Source: CAVXNB01 sp963763085
GTDB taxonomy: Bacteria > Actinomycetota > Acidimicrobiia > Acidimicrobiales > Bog-793
DNA: 64,000 nt
Reading direction: 5' to 3'
Assembly (NCBI GenBank): GCA_963763085.1
Contig: CAVXNB010000001.1
Coordinates: forward strand, 868,001 to 932,000
In this document: piece by piece, positions 35,234 through 43,022 of the stretch
Layout of the letters: each line of letters starts with the position of its first letter
How positions within the stretch are numbered: the first letter of the stretch is position 1
Notes under the pieces: model-generated
What the model saw: only the letters and a program-made list of their open reading frames with translations
Told to the model about the DNA's origin: nothing
Databases searched by the model: none
Position numbers and translations under genes: made by a program

Positions 35234-35605
35234 TCAGGAGCTGCCAGGAAGCCTCGCCGCCTGCGGGACCGGCCTTGCCTGGAGGAAAGCCAGAAGCTTG
35301 GCGGCTGTACGGGGCCGAACCTGGGCAGGAACCTTCATATTGACGGCCCGGAGCGCCTCGCGCAGACCCTCGCGCTCGCCGACCAGGACCAGGTCGTAGC
35401 CATGACGGTGGAACTCCTCGGCCTGCTCCGCGACCTCGGCGAGCATTGGCACACTTACTTCGGGCGGGTACTCGTCGGCCGGAAGCTGCAGGGCACCCCA
35501 GCCGGCTTCCAGAAAGACGGCCAGTCCGTCGAAACCACCCGGCGGCGGGTTCACATACCGGTCGGCGACGAGCGCAATCCGGAAGGACCGCCGATCGCCC
35601 TCCAT
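35234..35605 (-). CDS. Hypothetical protein coupled to TudS-like gene
   Basis: A 123-residue protein that I do not recognise. It has a Rossmann-like start (IALVADRYVN) and the strand-like YDLVLVGEREG, so a small alpha/beta fold is likely. No cysteines are present. The ATG at 35605 shares one base with the stop of the upstream TudS-like gene (TGATG), so the pair is translated together and may work on the same sulfur-containing substrate. Confidence 0.65.
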   Translation of the reverse strand: MEGDRRSFRIALVADRYVNPPPGGFDGLAVFLEAGWGALQLPADEYPPEVSVPMLAEVAEQAEEFHRHGYDLVLVGEREGLREALRAVNMKVPAQVRPRTAAKLLAFLQARPVPQAARLPGSS

Positions 35606-36144
35606 CAGCCCTCGAGAACCTCCGTCAGGCCGGCCCTTTCGCGTTCCGCGTCGTGGTCAGGCAATGCGTGGGTAACGCCCGCCACCCGCGGCATGGGGAT
35701 GCCGCGCCGCCCGAGCTCGGCGCGTAGCTCCTCGATGAAGATGCCCTCTCCGGGCGCGAGCTCGGGAGCTCCGTCCGCCCAGACGGGACGCCCGCCGCGC
35801 GAAGGGTCGGAGCTCGTGACGCAGACGCCCATCGACGGGCTGCCCTCGAGGCCGATCAGCACGACCTCCTCGCCTTTGCCCACCTGGGCGGCGATCGCTC
35901 CGGCGACCGAAGATGCCAGCCGTTGGCAGTGCCGGCGGTGCGCCAAGGTGTCGTACTGCTCGCGCACGGCCCAGAAACGGTTGACGCCCGTGAATGTCAG
36001 CTCCGGGCACGGCATTTGTTCGATGCGCCAACCCTCGGCTCGGAGAACCTCCACGACGGGCGAATACACGCCCTCGGTCTTAGCGCCGCCCTTTACTTTG
36101 GCGTTCTGATTTAGGAGACAGTGCGCGACGAAAGCAACACCCAT
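35605..36144 (-). CDS. TudS-like putative desulfidase (DUF523-related)
   Basis: A 179-residue protein resembling the CD3072/TudS branch of DUF523. The hallmark AHCLLNQNAKVKGGA at the N-terminus, MPCPELTFTG near residue 45 and the GSPSMGVCVTS segment near 103 supply three cysteines, matching the three-Cys [4Fe-4S] site of TudS, which removes sulfur from thiouracil. The activity is inferred. Given the large pyrimidine catabolism system further right, thiopyrimidine detoxification is an attractive idea, though the genes are 7 kb apart. It precedes the coupled unknown gene and is divergent from an SDR gene. Confidence 0.75.
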   Translation of the reverse strand: MGVAFVAHCLLNQNAKVKGGAKTEGVYSPVVEVLRAEGWRIEQMPCPELTFTGVNRFWAVREQYDTLAHRRHCQRLASSVAGAIAAQVGKGEEVVLIGLEGSPSMGVCVTSSDPSRGGRPVWADGAPELAPGEGIFIEELRAELGRRGIPMPRVAGVTHALPDHDAERERAGLTEVLEG

Positions 36145-36183
36145 GACCGTGCGATGCTAGCGCCCATCTGCCATGCTTGACAA

Positions 36184-36954
36184 GTGACCACCTGCGCTAT
36201 CGTCACCGGTTCGTCGTCCGGCATCGGCCGTGCCATCGCGCGGCGGCTCGCCGGGGACGGTTTCTTCGTGCTTTGTGCCGACATTCGCCGCGATCCGATC
36301 ACCGGAGGGGTGCCGACCGACGAGGTGATCCGCGAGGAGGGCGGCGCCTGCGAGTACGTCCGGGCCGACGTCTCAAGCAGAGAGGACGGCGAGCTGCTCA
36401 TTGAGCGAAGCACCGAACTCACAGAGCGCCTGGATGTGCTCGTGAACAATGCCGTCCTGGCGGGGCTTCATTCCAAGCCACTGCTCGAGACCGAGGACGC
36501 CGATTTCGACGCTATTTTCGCAGTGAACGTCCGGGGTCCTTTCATGCTGTGCCGGGCTGCCGTGCGCCAGATGCTCACCCAGCCGCTCCGGGCCGACGCC
36601 CGTGGACGGATCATCAACATCACGTCGCAGCACGGGATGGTTGGTGCGCCGCGCCACTTCGCCTACGCCGTCAGCAAAGGGGCCCTCGTACAGCTGACGC
36701 GCCAGATCGCGGTCGAGCACGGCCGGGACGGGATCATCTGCAACGCCGTCGCTCCGGGCAAGATCGTCACGGGCGCAGTCGGTGACCTGAGCCAGGAGGA
36801 GGTGGGCGCGGCGTATGTGGCGTCGCGGACTCCGTTTGCTCGGCTGGGAGACGCGCGGGACGTGGCGGGGGCGGTGTCGTTCCTCGCCTCCGATGACGCC
36901 ACCTACATCAGCGGGATCAACCTGTTGGTCGACGGCGGCTGGATGGCGTACTGA
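36184..36954 (+). CDS. Short-chain dehydrogenase, glucose-dehydrogenase-like
   Basis: A 256-residue classical SDR. TGSSSGIG (residues 8-15), VNNAV, catalytic Ser in NITSQHG, the YAVSK pair and the family C-terminus YISGINLLVDGGW are all present. The latter is typical of sugar and 3-oxoacyl reductases in this group. The start is GTG 36184, with the next gene convergent on the other strand (stop codons two bases apart). The substrate is unknown. Confidence 0.85.
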   Translation: MTTCAIVTGSSSGIGRAIARRLAGDGFFVLCADIRRDPITGGVPTDEVIREEGGACEYVRADVSSREDGELLIERSTELTERLDVLVNNAVLAGLHSKPLLETEDADFDAIFAVNVRGPFMLCRAAVRQMLTQPLRADARGRIINITSQHGMVGAPRHFAYAVSKGALVQLTRQIAVEHGRDGIICNAVAPGKIVTGAVGDLSQEEVGAAYVASRTPFARLGDARDVAGAVSFLASDDATYISGINLLVDGGWMAY

Positions 36955-36955
36955 G

Positions 36956-38059
36956 TCAATCTGTGAGGGCGCGGTGCACGAGGCGCTGGAAGTGCCGGAT
37001 GAGCCGCTCGGAGTCGAGCATGAGCCGGCCCCGCGTCACACGATCTGAGCGCATGCCCCGCTGCACCGACTCCACAAGGCGCTGGTCCTCGGCTCCGACG
37101 AGCAGGTTGAACGCGACGACGTCGCGCACGAGCTCGGGCGCCACGTCGGGACCGAACAGGTACTCGGACACGACGACGGTCCGCTCCGGGCCTGCCGGCC
37201 GGAAGTAGAAGGCCATCGCGTTCGGTTGGCCCGGGTTCTGGACGAGTGTGAAGTTCGGCCAGAGGAACGCGAACTGTCCCCCGCGCACCGGGCCCGAGGC
37301 GTCGTAGGCCAGCTTCACAGCACTGCCTTCCGGCCAGACGCGGACCGGCGTCGTGGCTCGCGAAGTCCACGCACCTTCCTCGAGCCGGTAGTTCACGGGG
37401 TCGACTTCCATGAGCCGGGTGAAGCTCGGGTGGGCGACGGCGCAGTGGTAGCACTCGTCGAAGTTCTCGACCACGACCTTCCAGTTCGCGGCAACCTCCC
37501 ACTCGGTGCGCTCGACCGAGACGAGCTCGTCGAAGTTGAGGCCGTCCTCCACCATCCGCTCCTGCAGGTCCCCGAGCGACTCAGCGAGCGAAGGTCCATC
37601 CGAGGAGACGTTCGCGAACACGAACGGGCCGAACGACTCGACCCGCACGGGTTGCAGGCAGAACTCGGCCACATCGAAGCAGGCCTCCCGCTCGCTCCTC
37701 GGCGCCGACACCAGTTGGCCGTCGAGGTTGTAAGTCCAGGCGTGATAGTGGCATTGGAGGACGCCGCGGTGCCCCGACCCCTGCACGACCTCGGCGAGGC
37801 GGTGACAGCAGACGTTCACGAAGCCGGCGAGATCGCCGTGGTCGTTCCGCAAAGCGACGACGGGAACGTCGCCCACCGTGACCGTCAGGTAGTCCCCCGT
37901 GTTCTTCAGGTCCTCGACACGACCTATGTACTGCCAGCTGCGCTCGAAGATGCGGCGTCGCTCGAGCTCGTAGATCTCGGCGTCGTGGTACCAGCTCGAG
38001 GGAAGCGTCCATCCCGACTCGAGATCGGCGCTCAACTGATCGGCCTGATCGACCTTCAT
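36956..38059 (-). CDS. Rieske non-haem iron oxygenase, GbcA-like
   Basis: A 367-residue oxygenase alpha subunit. The Rieske [2Fe-2S] ligands are C84-x-H86 and C103-x2-H106 (CCHRL and CHYH); the second residue of the first motif is Cys and the usual RG after His is RL. The mononuclear iron ligands are H205 and H210 in NFDECYHCAVAHPSF, with bridging D201 and a C-terminal carboxylate in GAEDQRL. The overall pattern is close to glycine betaine, carnitine and stachydrine demethylating oxygenases. No reductase gene is adjacent. N-demethylation of a quaternary amine is the best guess, which would fit the BHMT and amine dehydrogenase genes far to the left. ATG 38059 follows GGAGACCC. Confidence 0.85.
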   Translation of the reverse strand: MKVDQADQLSADLESGWTLPSSWYHDAEIYELERRRIFERSWQYIGRVEDLKNTGDYLTVTVGDVPVVALRNDHGDLAGFVNVCCHRLAEVVQGSGHRGVLQCHYHAWTYNLDGQLVSAPRSEREACFDVAEFCLQPVRVESFGPFVFANVSSDGPSLAESLGDLQERMVEDGLNFDELVSVERTEWEVAANWKVVVENFDECYHCAVAHPSFTRLMEVDPVNYRLEEGAWTSRATTPVRVWPEGSAVKLAYDASGPVRGGQFAFLWPNFTLVQNPGQPNAMAFYFRPAGPERTVVVSEYLFGPDVAPELVRDVVAFNLLVGAEDQRLVESVQRGMRSDRVTRGRLMLDSERLIRHFQRLVHRALTD

Positions 38060-38151
38060 ATGGGGTCTCCTTCACGCGACGAGCTTTGGGAGGGTCCACG
38101 CCCGTATTGCTACTTGCGAACGGTAGCTGACATCGGGCGCCCGGGGAGCGG

Positions 38152-38523
38152 CTATTCAGCGCGGTGGCAGACCGCTTCGACGTTGTTGCCGTCCGGGTCG
38201 CGGACGAAGGCGCCGTAATAGTGCTCGTGATACTCCGGCCAGACGCGGGGTTCGTTGAGAACTTCGGCGCCGAGACCGACGGCGACCTCGAAGAAGGCCC
38301 TCACGGATTCTCGGTCGGGCGCCTCGAATGCCACGTGGATCTCCCTGTTGTCGTCGCCGGTGGTCAACGGCCCCAGCCAGAAAGTCGGCCGCCCGGCGAC
38401 GCCGTAACCGATGACGTCCCCGAAGTCCATGGCCCGAGTTCCCCCCAGGGGAGCAAGGACGCCGTCGTAGAAGGCCGAACTAGAACGCAGATCGGCGCAC
38501 TGTATGGAGAGATGGTCGAGCAT
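38152..38523 (-). CDS. VOC/glyoxalase family protein
   Basis: A 123-residue vicinal-oxygen-chelate domain protein. The start MLDHLSIQCADLRSSSAFYDGVLAPLG and the end AFVRDPDGNNVEAVC are characteristic, with metal ligand candidates His4, the His in EIHVAFEA and the terminal Glu. Members include glyoxalases, dioxygenases and resistance proteins. No closer assignment is possible. The gene lies downstream of the MFS exporter on the same strand and 92 bases before the Rieske gene. Confidence 0.8.
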   Translation of the reverse strand: MLDHLSIQCADLRSSSAFYDGVLAPLGGTRAMDFGDVIGYGVAGRPTFWLGPLTTGDDNREIHVAFEAPDRESVRAFFEVAVGLGAEVLNEPRVWPEYHEHYYGAFVRDPDGNNVEAVCHRAE

Positions 38524-38613
38524 GGCGGGATCATACGACGGGAGCGAGATGGTCGATAGAAGACTCTCAGCCGGCCCCTCGAGATGACGTCCCGAGGCGG
38601 GGGTATCTGAATT

Positions 38614-40248
38614 TCATTGCAAACTTGCCTCCGATCGAGATTGCGACTGGTCGCAATCATTAGCCGAGGCAAGTTTGGAACTTTTTTCGAATGTCCCCGA
38701 CCCCCACCGGCTGTCCGGCCCACCCTCCAGCGCCGCCGCCGCCGCCGCCACCGCCGGCGCCGCCGCCGGCGCATCCTCCACCGCCACAGGCTGGTTCGCC
38801 TTCGTACGAATGAGGCAGATGGTTACGACGGCGGCGGCGGCGACGAGCGCGGCGCTGAGCGTGAAGGCCGTTGTGTAGCCGTGAACCAGGGCAGACGCCC
38901 TGGCCTCGGCGCCGTAGCCGTGGATGGCTAGGTACGACGCCGTCGCGGAGGCCGCAAGCGTGTTGAGGAGCGCTGTACCGAGCGAACCACCCACTTGCTG
39001 GGTCGTGTTGACCATGGCGCTGGCGACGCCGGCGTCGGCCGGCGCCACGCCAATGAGAGCCGTGCTGTTCAAAGGCACGAAGACGAGACCCAATCCGAAG
39101 CTCACGATGAGCTCAGCAGGAAGGACATGGCCGAGATATCCCGTGTGGACGCCGACTTGCGTGAACCAGGCAAGCCCGAGGGCTCCGAGCACGAGCCCGC
39201 CGGTCATGACAGCGCGGGGCCCGAACCGGGGAAGCAGGCGGCTTGCCAGCGTGGCGCCGGCGATAATCCCGACCGAGAACGGCAGGAAGGCGAAGCCGGT
39301 CTTGAGCGCCGAGTAGTGCAGCGTCCCCTGGAGGTAGAACGTCAGAAACAGGAACGTTCCGAACAAGGCAATCCCGACCAGCAGCGACGCCAGAAACGAG
39401 CCGCCCCGGTTGCGGTCGAGAATGACCCGCAACGGCAGCAACGGATGCGAGGAACGCGTCTCGATGACGACGAAGCTCGTCAGCAACACCACGGCCGCAC
39501 CCAAGAACGACAAGGTGATCGAGGCGCCCCAGCCGTCCGTAGCCGCACGAGTGAACCCGTAGACGAGAGCGAACAGGCCGGCGGTGACGGTCACGGCGCC
39601 GGGGAGGTCGTAACGGCGATTTCCTTCAGCCCGGCTCTCGGCGATCTCGAACGTCGCGAGCACCGCCGCCAGAAGAGCGATCGGCACGTTGATAAGCAAC
39701 GTCCAGCGCCAGGAGGCGTACTCGGTCAGCAGCCCGCCGAGGATGAGTCCGATGGCCGCGCCGCTGCCGGCGATGGCGCCGTAGACGCCGAAAGCGCGTG
39801 CACGCTCGTGGGGCTCGGTGAACGTCACGGTCAGAAGCGAGAGCGCGGCCGGAGCCATGACCGCCGCGAAGGCGCCCTGGAGCGCTCGGGCACCGAACAG
39901 CATGGCGGCGTTCTGCGCCAGGCCGCCGAGCGCGGACGCGCCGGCGAAGCCGAGCAGGCTCACGATGAACATGCGCTTGCGGCCGAAGTAATCGGCGATC
40001 CGGCCTCCGAGAAGCAGCAGCGATCCGAAGGCCAGCGTGTAGGCGGTCAGAACCCATTGCCGGTTGGCGATCGAGATGTGCAGTGCGCGTTGTGCGGACG
40101 GCAGCGCGATCGTCACAACCGATGCGTCGAGCACGATCATCAATTGGGCGATGGCAATGACCCCCAGCGCTCGGAAGCGCCTGGGATCGGCAGTGACCGT
40201 GCCGGCTGACGGCGTGACGGTGCCGAGGGTCTCGGTGCCGGAACTCAT
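38614..40248 (-). CDS. MFS drug exporter, DHA2 (EmrB/QacA) type
   Basis: A 544-residue, 14-segment proton-driven exporter. Family motifs are LDASVVTIALP in the first membrane segment, GRIADYFGRKRMF (motif A), and the GSGAAIGLILGGLLTEYASWRW antiporter region. It should extrude a hydrophobic toxin. The last about 27 residues (from GTFEKSSK to the stop) are encoded by the 79-bp palindromic element copy B and follow an Ala-rich tail, so the original stop was lost or displaced. The gene is divergent from a TetR gene with two palindromic operators between them. ATG 40248 follows AGGAGACCC. Confidence 0.9.
   Translation of the reverse strand: MSSGTETLGTVTPSAGTVTADPRRFRALGVIAIAQLMIVLDASVVTIALPSAQRALHISIANRQWVLTAYTLAFGSLLLLGGRIADYFGRKRMFIVSLLGFAGASALGGLAQNAAMLFGARALQGAFAAVMAPAALSLLTVTFTEPHERARAFGVYGAIAGSGAAIGLILGGLLTEYASWRWTLLINVPIALLAAVLATFEIAESRAEGNRRYDLPGAVTVTAGLFALVYGFTRAATDGWGASITLSFLGAAVVLLTSFVVIETRSSHPLLPLRVILDRNRGGSFLASLLVGIALFGTFLFLTFYLQGTLHYSALKTGFAFLPFSVGIIAGATLASRLLPRFGPRAVMTGGLVLGALGLAWFTQVGVHTGYLGHVLPAELIVSFGLGLVFVPLNSTALIGVAPADAGVASAMVNTTQQVGGSLGTALLNTLAASATASYLAIHGYGAEARASALVHGYTTAFTLSAALVAAAAVVTICLIRTKANQPVAVEDAPAAAPAVAAAAAALEGGPDSRWGSGTFEKSSKLASANDCDQSQSRSEASLQ
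38620..38698 (-). repeat. 79-bp nested palindromic element, copy B
   Basis: Outer arms are CAAACTTGC (38620-38628) and GCAAGTTTG (38669-38677), inner palindrome GATTGCGACTGGTCGCAATC (38639-38658), and the A-rich flank ends at 38698. By its flank it lies inverted relative to copy A. Arm lengths and 10-base gaps are identical to copy A, while one inner base pair differs as a T-A to C-G compensatory change. It supplies the C-terminal codons and stop region of the MFS gene. Confidence 0.8.
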
Positions 40249-40329
40249 CGGGTCTCCTTTTCGGAACAGTTCTGCAATCCCCTTGGCGCTGGGCGCTGTT
40301 GGACTTCGAGGCTGCTTGCGAATACAATC

Positions 40330-40371
40330 GGAACTGTGGTTCCACTTGCACTATACGGAACTTGGGTTCCG
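40330..40371. promoter_or_regulatory. Two TetR operators between MFS and tetR
   Basis: GGAACTGTGGTTCC (40330-40343) and CGGAACTTGGGTTCCG (40356-40371) are perfect inverted repeats with the same GGAAC/GTTCC arms and 4-base centres, their centres 27 bp apart. They lie in the divergent MFS/tetR promoter region, with TTGCAC and TATAC elements between them. They are the probable binding sites of the adjacent TetR protein. Confidence 0.75.
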
Positions 40372-40400
40372 TTTGTCAACCTCTTGTCTCGAATGCGCCC

Positions 40401-41006
40401 ATGGTGACCGGCACGAACGAGACCGCCAAGAACGTGCGCGCCGACGCGGTACGCAACCGGGCGCGGGTCCTCGAAGCGGCTGAGGAGGTCTTCGGATCCG
40501 AGGGGCTGGCGGTGCCCATCGACGAGATCGCCGAAAGGGCCGGCGTCGGGGTGGGCACGATCTACCGGCATTTCCCCACCAAAGAGGCGCTGTTCGAGGC
40601 GATCGTCCTCAACCACTTTGAACGGCTCCTGGACGAGGCGGAGATTCTCGTTTCTGCCGAGGACCCGGCCGAGGCGCTCTTCGGGTTCATGGGCCGGATC
40701 GTCAAGGAGGCCGTCGAGAAGCGGGACCTCGCCGATGCCCTCGCAGGCGCCGGCATCGACGTGAAGGCGACCGTCTCGAAGCTCAAGCACCGTCTCGAGG
40801 CGGCCCTCGGCGAGTTACTGGAGCGGGCCCAACATGCCGGGGAGGTGCGGGCGGATGTGAAGGTCGCGGACCTGATGGGTCTCGTCGCCGGCACCTGCAT
40901 GGCCTCAGAGGCCGAGGGTGCCAAGGGCTGCTCGCCCGTCCGGATGCTGGAGGTGGTGTGCGACGGGCTCCGCCAGCCGGGCGCCGACGCCAAGCGGAGA
41001 GGGTGA
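40401..41006 (+). CDS. TetR-family repressor
   Basis: A 201-residue regulator. Residues about 15-62 form the HTH (RARVLEAAEEVFGSEGLAVP, then ERAGVGVGTIYRHFPTKEAL, a very typical TetR recognition helix). The C-terminal part is a helical ligand domain without a recognisable ligand signature. ATG 40401 is at the family start. It is divergent from the MFS exporter, so it probably represses the exporter and itself through the two operators at 40330-40371. The next gene begins ten bases after its stop. Confidence 0.9.
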   Translation: MVTGTNETAKNVRADAVRNRARVLEAAEEVFGSEGLAVPIDEIAERAGVGVGTIYRHFPTKEALFEAIVLNHFERLLDEAEILVSAEDPAEALFGFMGRIVKEAVEKRDLADALAGAGIDVKATVSKLKHRLEAALGELLERAQHAGEVRADVKVADLMGLVAGTCMASEAEGAKGCSPVRMLEVVCDGLRQPGADAKRRG

Positions 41007-41016
41007 CAGGACCGAG

Positions 41017-41358
41017 TTGGAACACGCCCACGAGATCGCCGAGGAGCTCAAGCCGAAGGGCCGAGCGCTCCGGGACGCCATCCCGGGAGTCTTCGCCGGT
41101 TACGCGCAGCTGAACCAGGCAGCCGTCACCGAGGGGGCGCTCACGACCCTCGCCAAGGAGCTCATCGCCCTGGCCATCGCCGCCACCCGCGAGTGCGACG
41201 GATGCATCGCCGCTCACGCCAGACGGGCGCACCAGGCGGGAGCGACCGCTGCCGAGGTGGCAGAGGCCATGGGCGTGGTCATCATGATGAACGGAGGCCC
41301 CGGAACCGTCTGGGGCCCGCGAGCGTTCGCAGCGTTCCAGGAATACGCCGGGACCTGA
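41017..41358 (+). CDS. AhpD-like carboxymuconolactone decarboxylase family protein
   Basis: A 113-residue helical protein of the CMD/AhpD family. The redox motif C60-x2-C63-x3-H67 (ECDGCIAAH) is intact, so a peroxidase or thiol-disulfide role is likelier than lactone decarboxylation. The start is TTG 41017, five bases after AGGA; no better in-frame start exists. It directly follows tetR and may be controlled with it. Confidence 0.8.
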   Translation: MEHAHEIAEELKPKGRALRDAIPGVFAGYAQLNQAAVTEGALTTLAKELIALAIAATRECDGCIAAHARRAHQAGATAAEVAEAMGVVIMMNGGPGTVWGPRAFAAFQEYAGT

Positions 41359-41463
41359 CAGACCCGGCCGGCCCGGGAGCACCTGGTCCGCAACCGGCGC
41401 AGAGGATCTTCCGGCCCGAACTGCCAGCGCAGCGAGCGACCGGTTGCGCGAGACTCGACAGAA

Positions 41464-42810
41464 ATGGCCTCTCGACTCAAGCGCTCACGTGGTGCTGGGG
41501 CCGGTCTGAGCGACCCGGCCTCGATCGCCCTGAAGGGTCCCCTCGAGCTGGCAAGGCGCCGCGGTGCCACCAGCGCCGTGTTCCTCATCGACCTGAACAA
41601 CTTCAACGTGATCAACAACGGCCTCGGCCGGGTCTTCGGTGACGCCGTGCTGGGCGTCATCGCCAAACGGCTCGAGGTGACCGTCCAGAGCCTCGGCCAC
41701 GCCCAGAGCTGTGGAGCCGACCGGTTCGTGGTGCTGGCCGCCGACGCGGGGTCGCCAGCCGCAGTCGCTGCCATGGCGGCACGCCTGACCAACGCGGTGC
41801 GCATGCCGATCCACATCGAGGGGGACAACGGCCCGCCCGTGGTCGTCTCCGCCAGCATCGGCAGCGTGCTCGACGACGGCAGGAGCGCCGACGAGCTCGT
41901 GCGCTGCGCCGATATCGCACTCCACGAAGCCAAATGGCGGGGTCTCGACAATCACATCAACTTCGAGCCGGCAATGCTCGACGCCATCGAAGCCCAGGCG
42001 CACCTCGAGCGCGACCTGCGGGAGGCGCTGGACACCGAGCTGCTGTTCCTGGCCTATCTGCCAAGCGTCGACGTGGCCACGGGTCGCGTCACCGGCGCGG
42101 AAGCGCTCCTGCGTTGGCGGCACCCGCAACGAGGGGTGGTCCAGGCGGCGGAGTTCGTCCCGCTCCTCGAGGAGAGCGGGACGATCATCGACATCGGCAG
42201 CTGGGTCCTTCAAGAAGCCTGTATGCAGGCAGCTGCCTGGCAACGGCGCCAGATGGGCGTCGAAATTCACGTGAACCTGTCGGCACGCCAGATCCGCGCC
42301 GACGTGCTCCTCGGGGACCTCCGGAATGCTCTCGAGACGAGCCGTCTCGACCCGTCGCTGCTCGTGCTCGAGGTCGCCGAGGCCACCATCGTGGAGAACA
42401 CGGCGGCCGTCGCGGAACGGCTCGGCGAGTTCAAGGCTCTCGGGGTCCAAATCTCGCTGGACAACTTCGGCGCCGCCTACGCCACCTTGAACCAGCTCCG
42501 GCGCCTCCCGCTCGACAGCGTCAAGATCGATCGCTCCTTGATCGCCGACCTGGGCAGACAGGACAACGGCACGGCAATGGTCCGCACGCTCGTGTCGATC
42601 GCGCACGGCCTCGGCCTGCAGGCGGTGGCCGAAGGCGTCGAAAACGAAGAGCAGCTGAAGGAGCTGCGCGAGGCCGGCTGCTCTGGGGCGTTCGGCTACC
42701 TGTTCTCCCATCCGGTCGACGCCGAGGCCATCGACTCGCTCTTCGACGAGGCCTGGGTGCTCTCGCCTGCCTCTCCGCCCGTCCGGGTGGACCGGTCGCA
42801 TCAGGCGTAG
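41464..42810 (+). CDS. Degenerate GGDEF-EAL protein, soluble
   Basis: A 448-residue protein with GGDEF-like and EAL-like domains but no membrane segment or sensor domain. The GGDEF site reads G84-A-D-R-F88 instead of GGDEF, so cyclase activity should be lost. The EAL domain keeps EAL at about 213, HVNLSARQ and KIDRS, but the metal-binding DD pair is D333-N334 (LDNFGAAYATL) and ELTES is EVAEA. It is probably a binding or regulatory protein rather than an enzyme. ATG 41464 is the first plausible start. It lies 105 bases after the AhpD-like gene. Confidence 0.8.
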   Translation: MASRLKRSRGAGAGLSDPASIALKGPLELARRRGATSAVFLIDLNNFNVINNGLGRVFGDAVLGVIAKRLEVTVQSLGHAQSCGADRFVVLAADAGSPAAVAAMAARLTNAVRMPIHIEGDNGPPVVVSASIGSVLDDGRSADELVRCADIALHEAKWRGLDNHINFEPAMLDAIEAQAHLERDLREALDTELLFLAYLPSVDVATGRVTGAEALLRWRHPQRGVVQAAEFVPLLEESGTIIDIGSWVLQEACMQAAAWQRRQMGVEIHVNLSARQIRADVLLGDLRNALETSRLDPSLLVLEVAEATIVENTAAVAERLGEFKALGVQISLDNFGAAYATLNQLRRLPLDSVKIDRSLIADLGRQDNGTAMVRTLVSIAHGLGLQAVAEGVENEEQLKELREAGCSGAFGYLFSHPVDAEAIDSLFDEAWVLSPASPPVRVDRSHQA

Positions 42811-42814
42811 GAGC

Positions 42815-42861
42815 CCGACCCGGCCCCGGCCCCGGCCGGCCCGGCCCGGCCCAGGCCGGCC
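42815..42861. repeat. GC-only simple repeat
   Basis: A stretch almost entirely of CCGG/CCCGG units follows the stop of the degenerate GGDEF-EAL gene. It can fold back on itself and may work as a transcription terminator, but it is mainly low-complexity DNA. Confidence 0.6.
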
Positions 42862-43022
42862 ATGCGGATCCCGGCTTGGACACACGCAGGCGGCTTACCC
42901 AGCAAACCCCGTTCACCAAGGCTACGTTGGCGGGGGGGCGCAGCACCCCACACGCCGCTGGCGGGCGTGGCCAATCGTCGGGAAGAACAACGTCGTTCAC
43001 CCAAGGGGGTCTTGAGACGGTC

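Noticed and set aside
42871..43022. Possible purine riboswitch in the importer leader
   Set aside because: The conserved purine aptamer core and three-way junction pattern could not be found.
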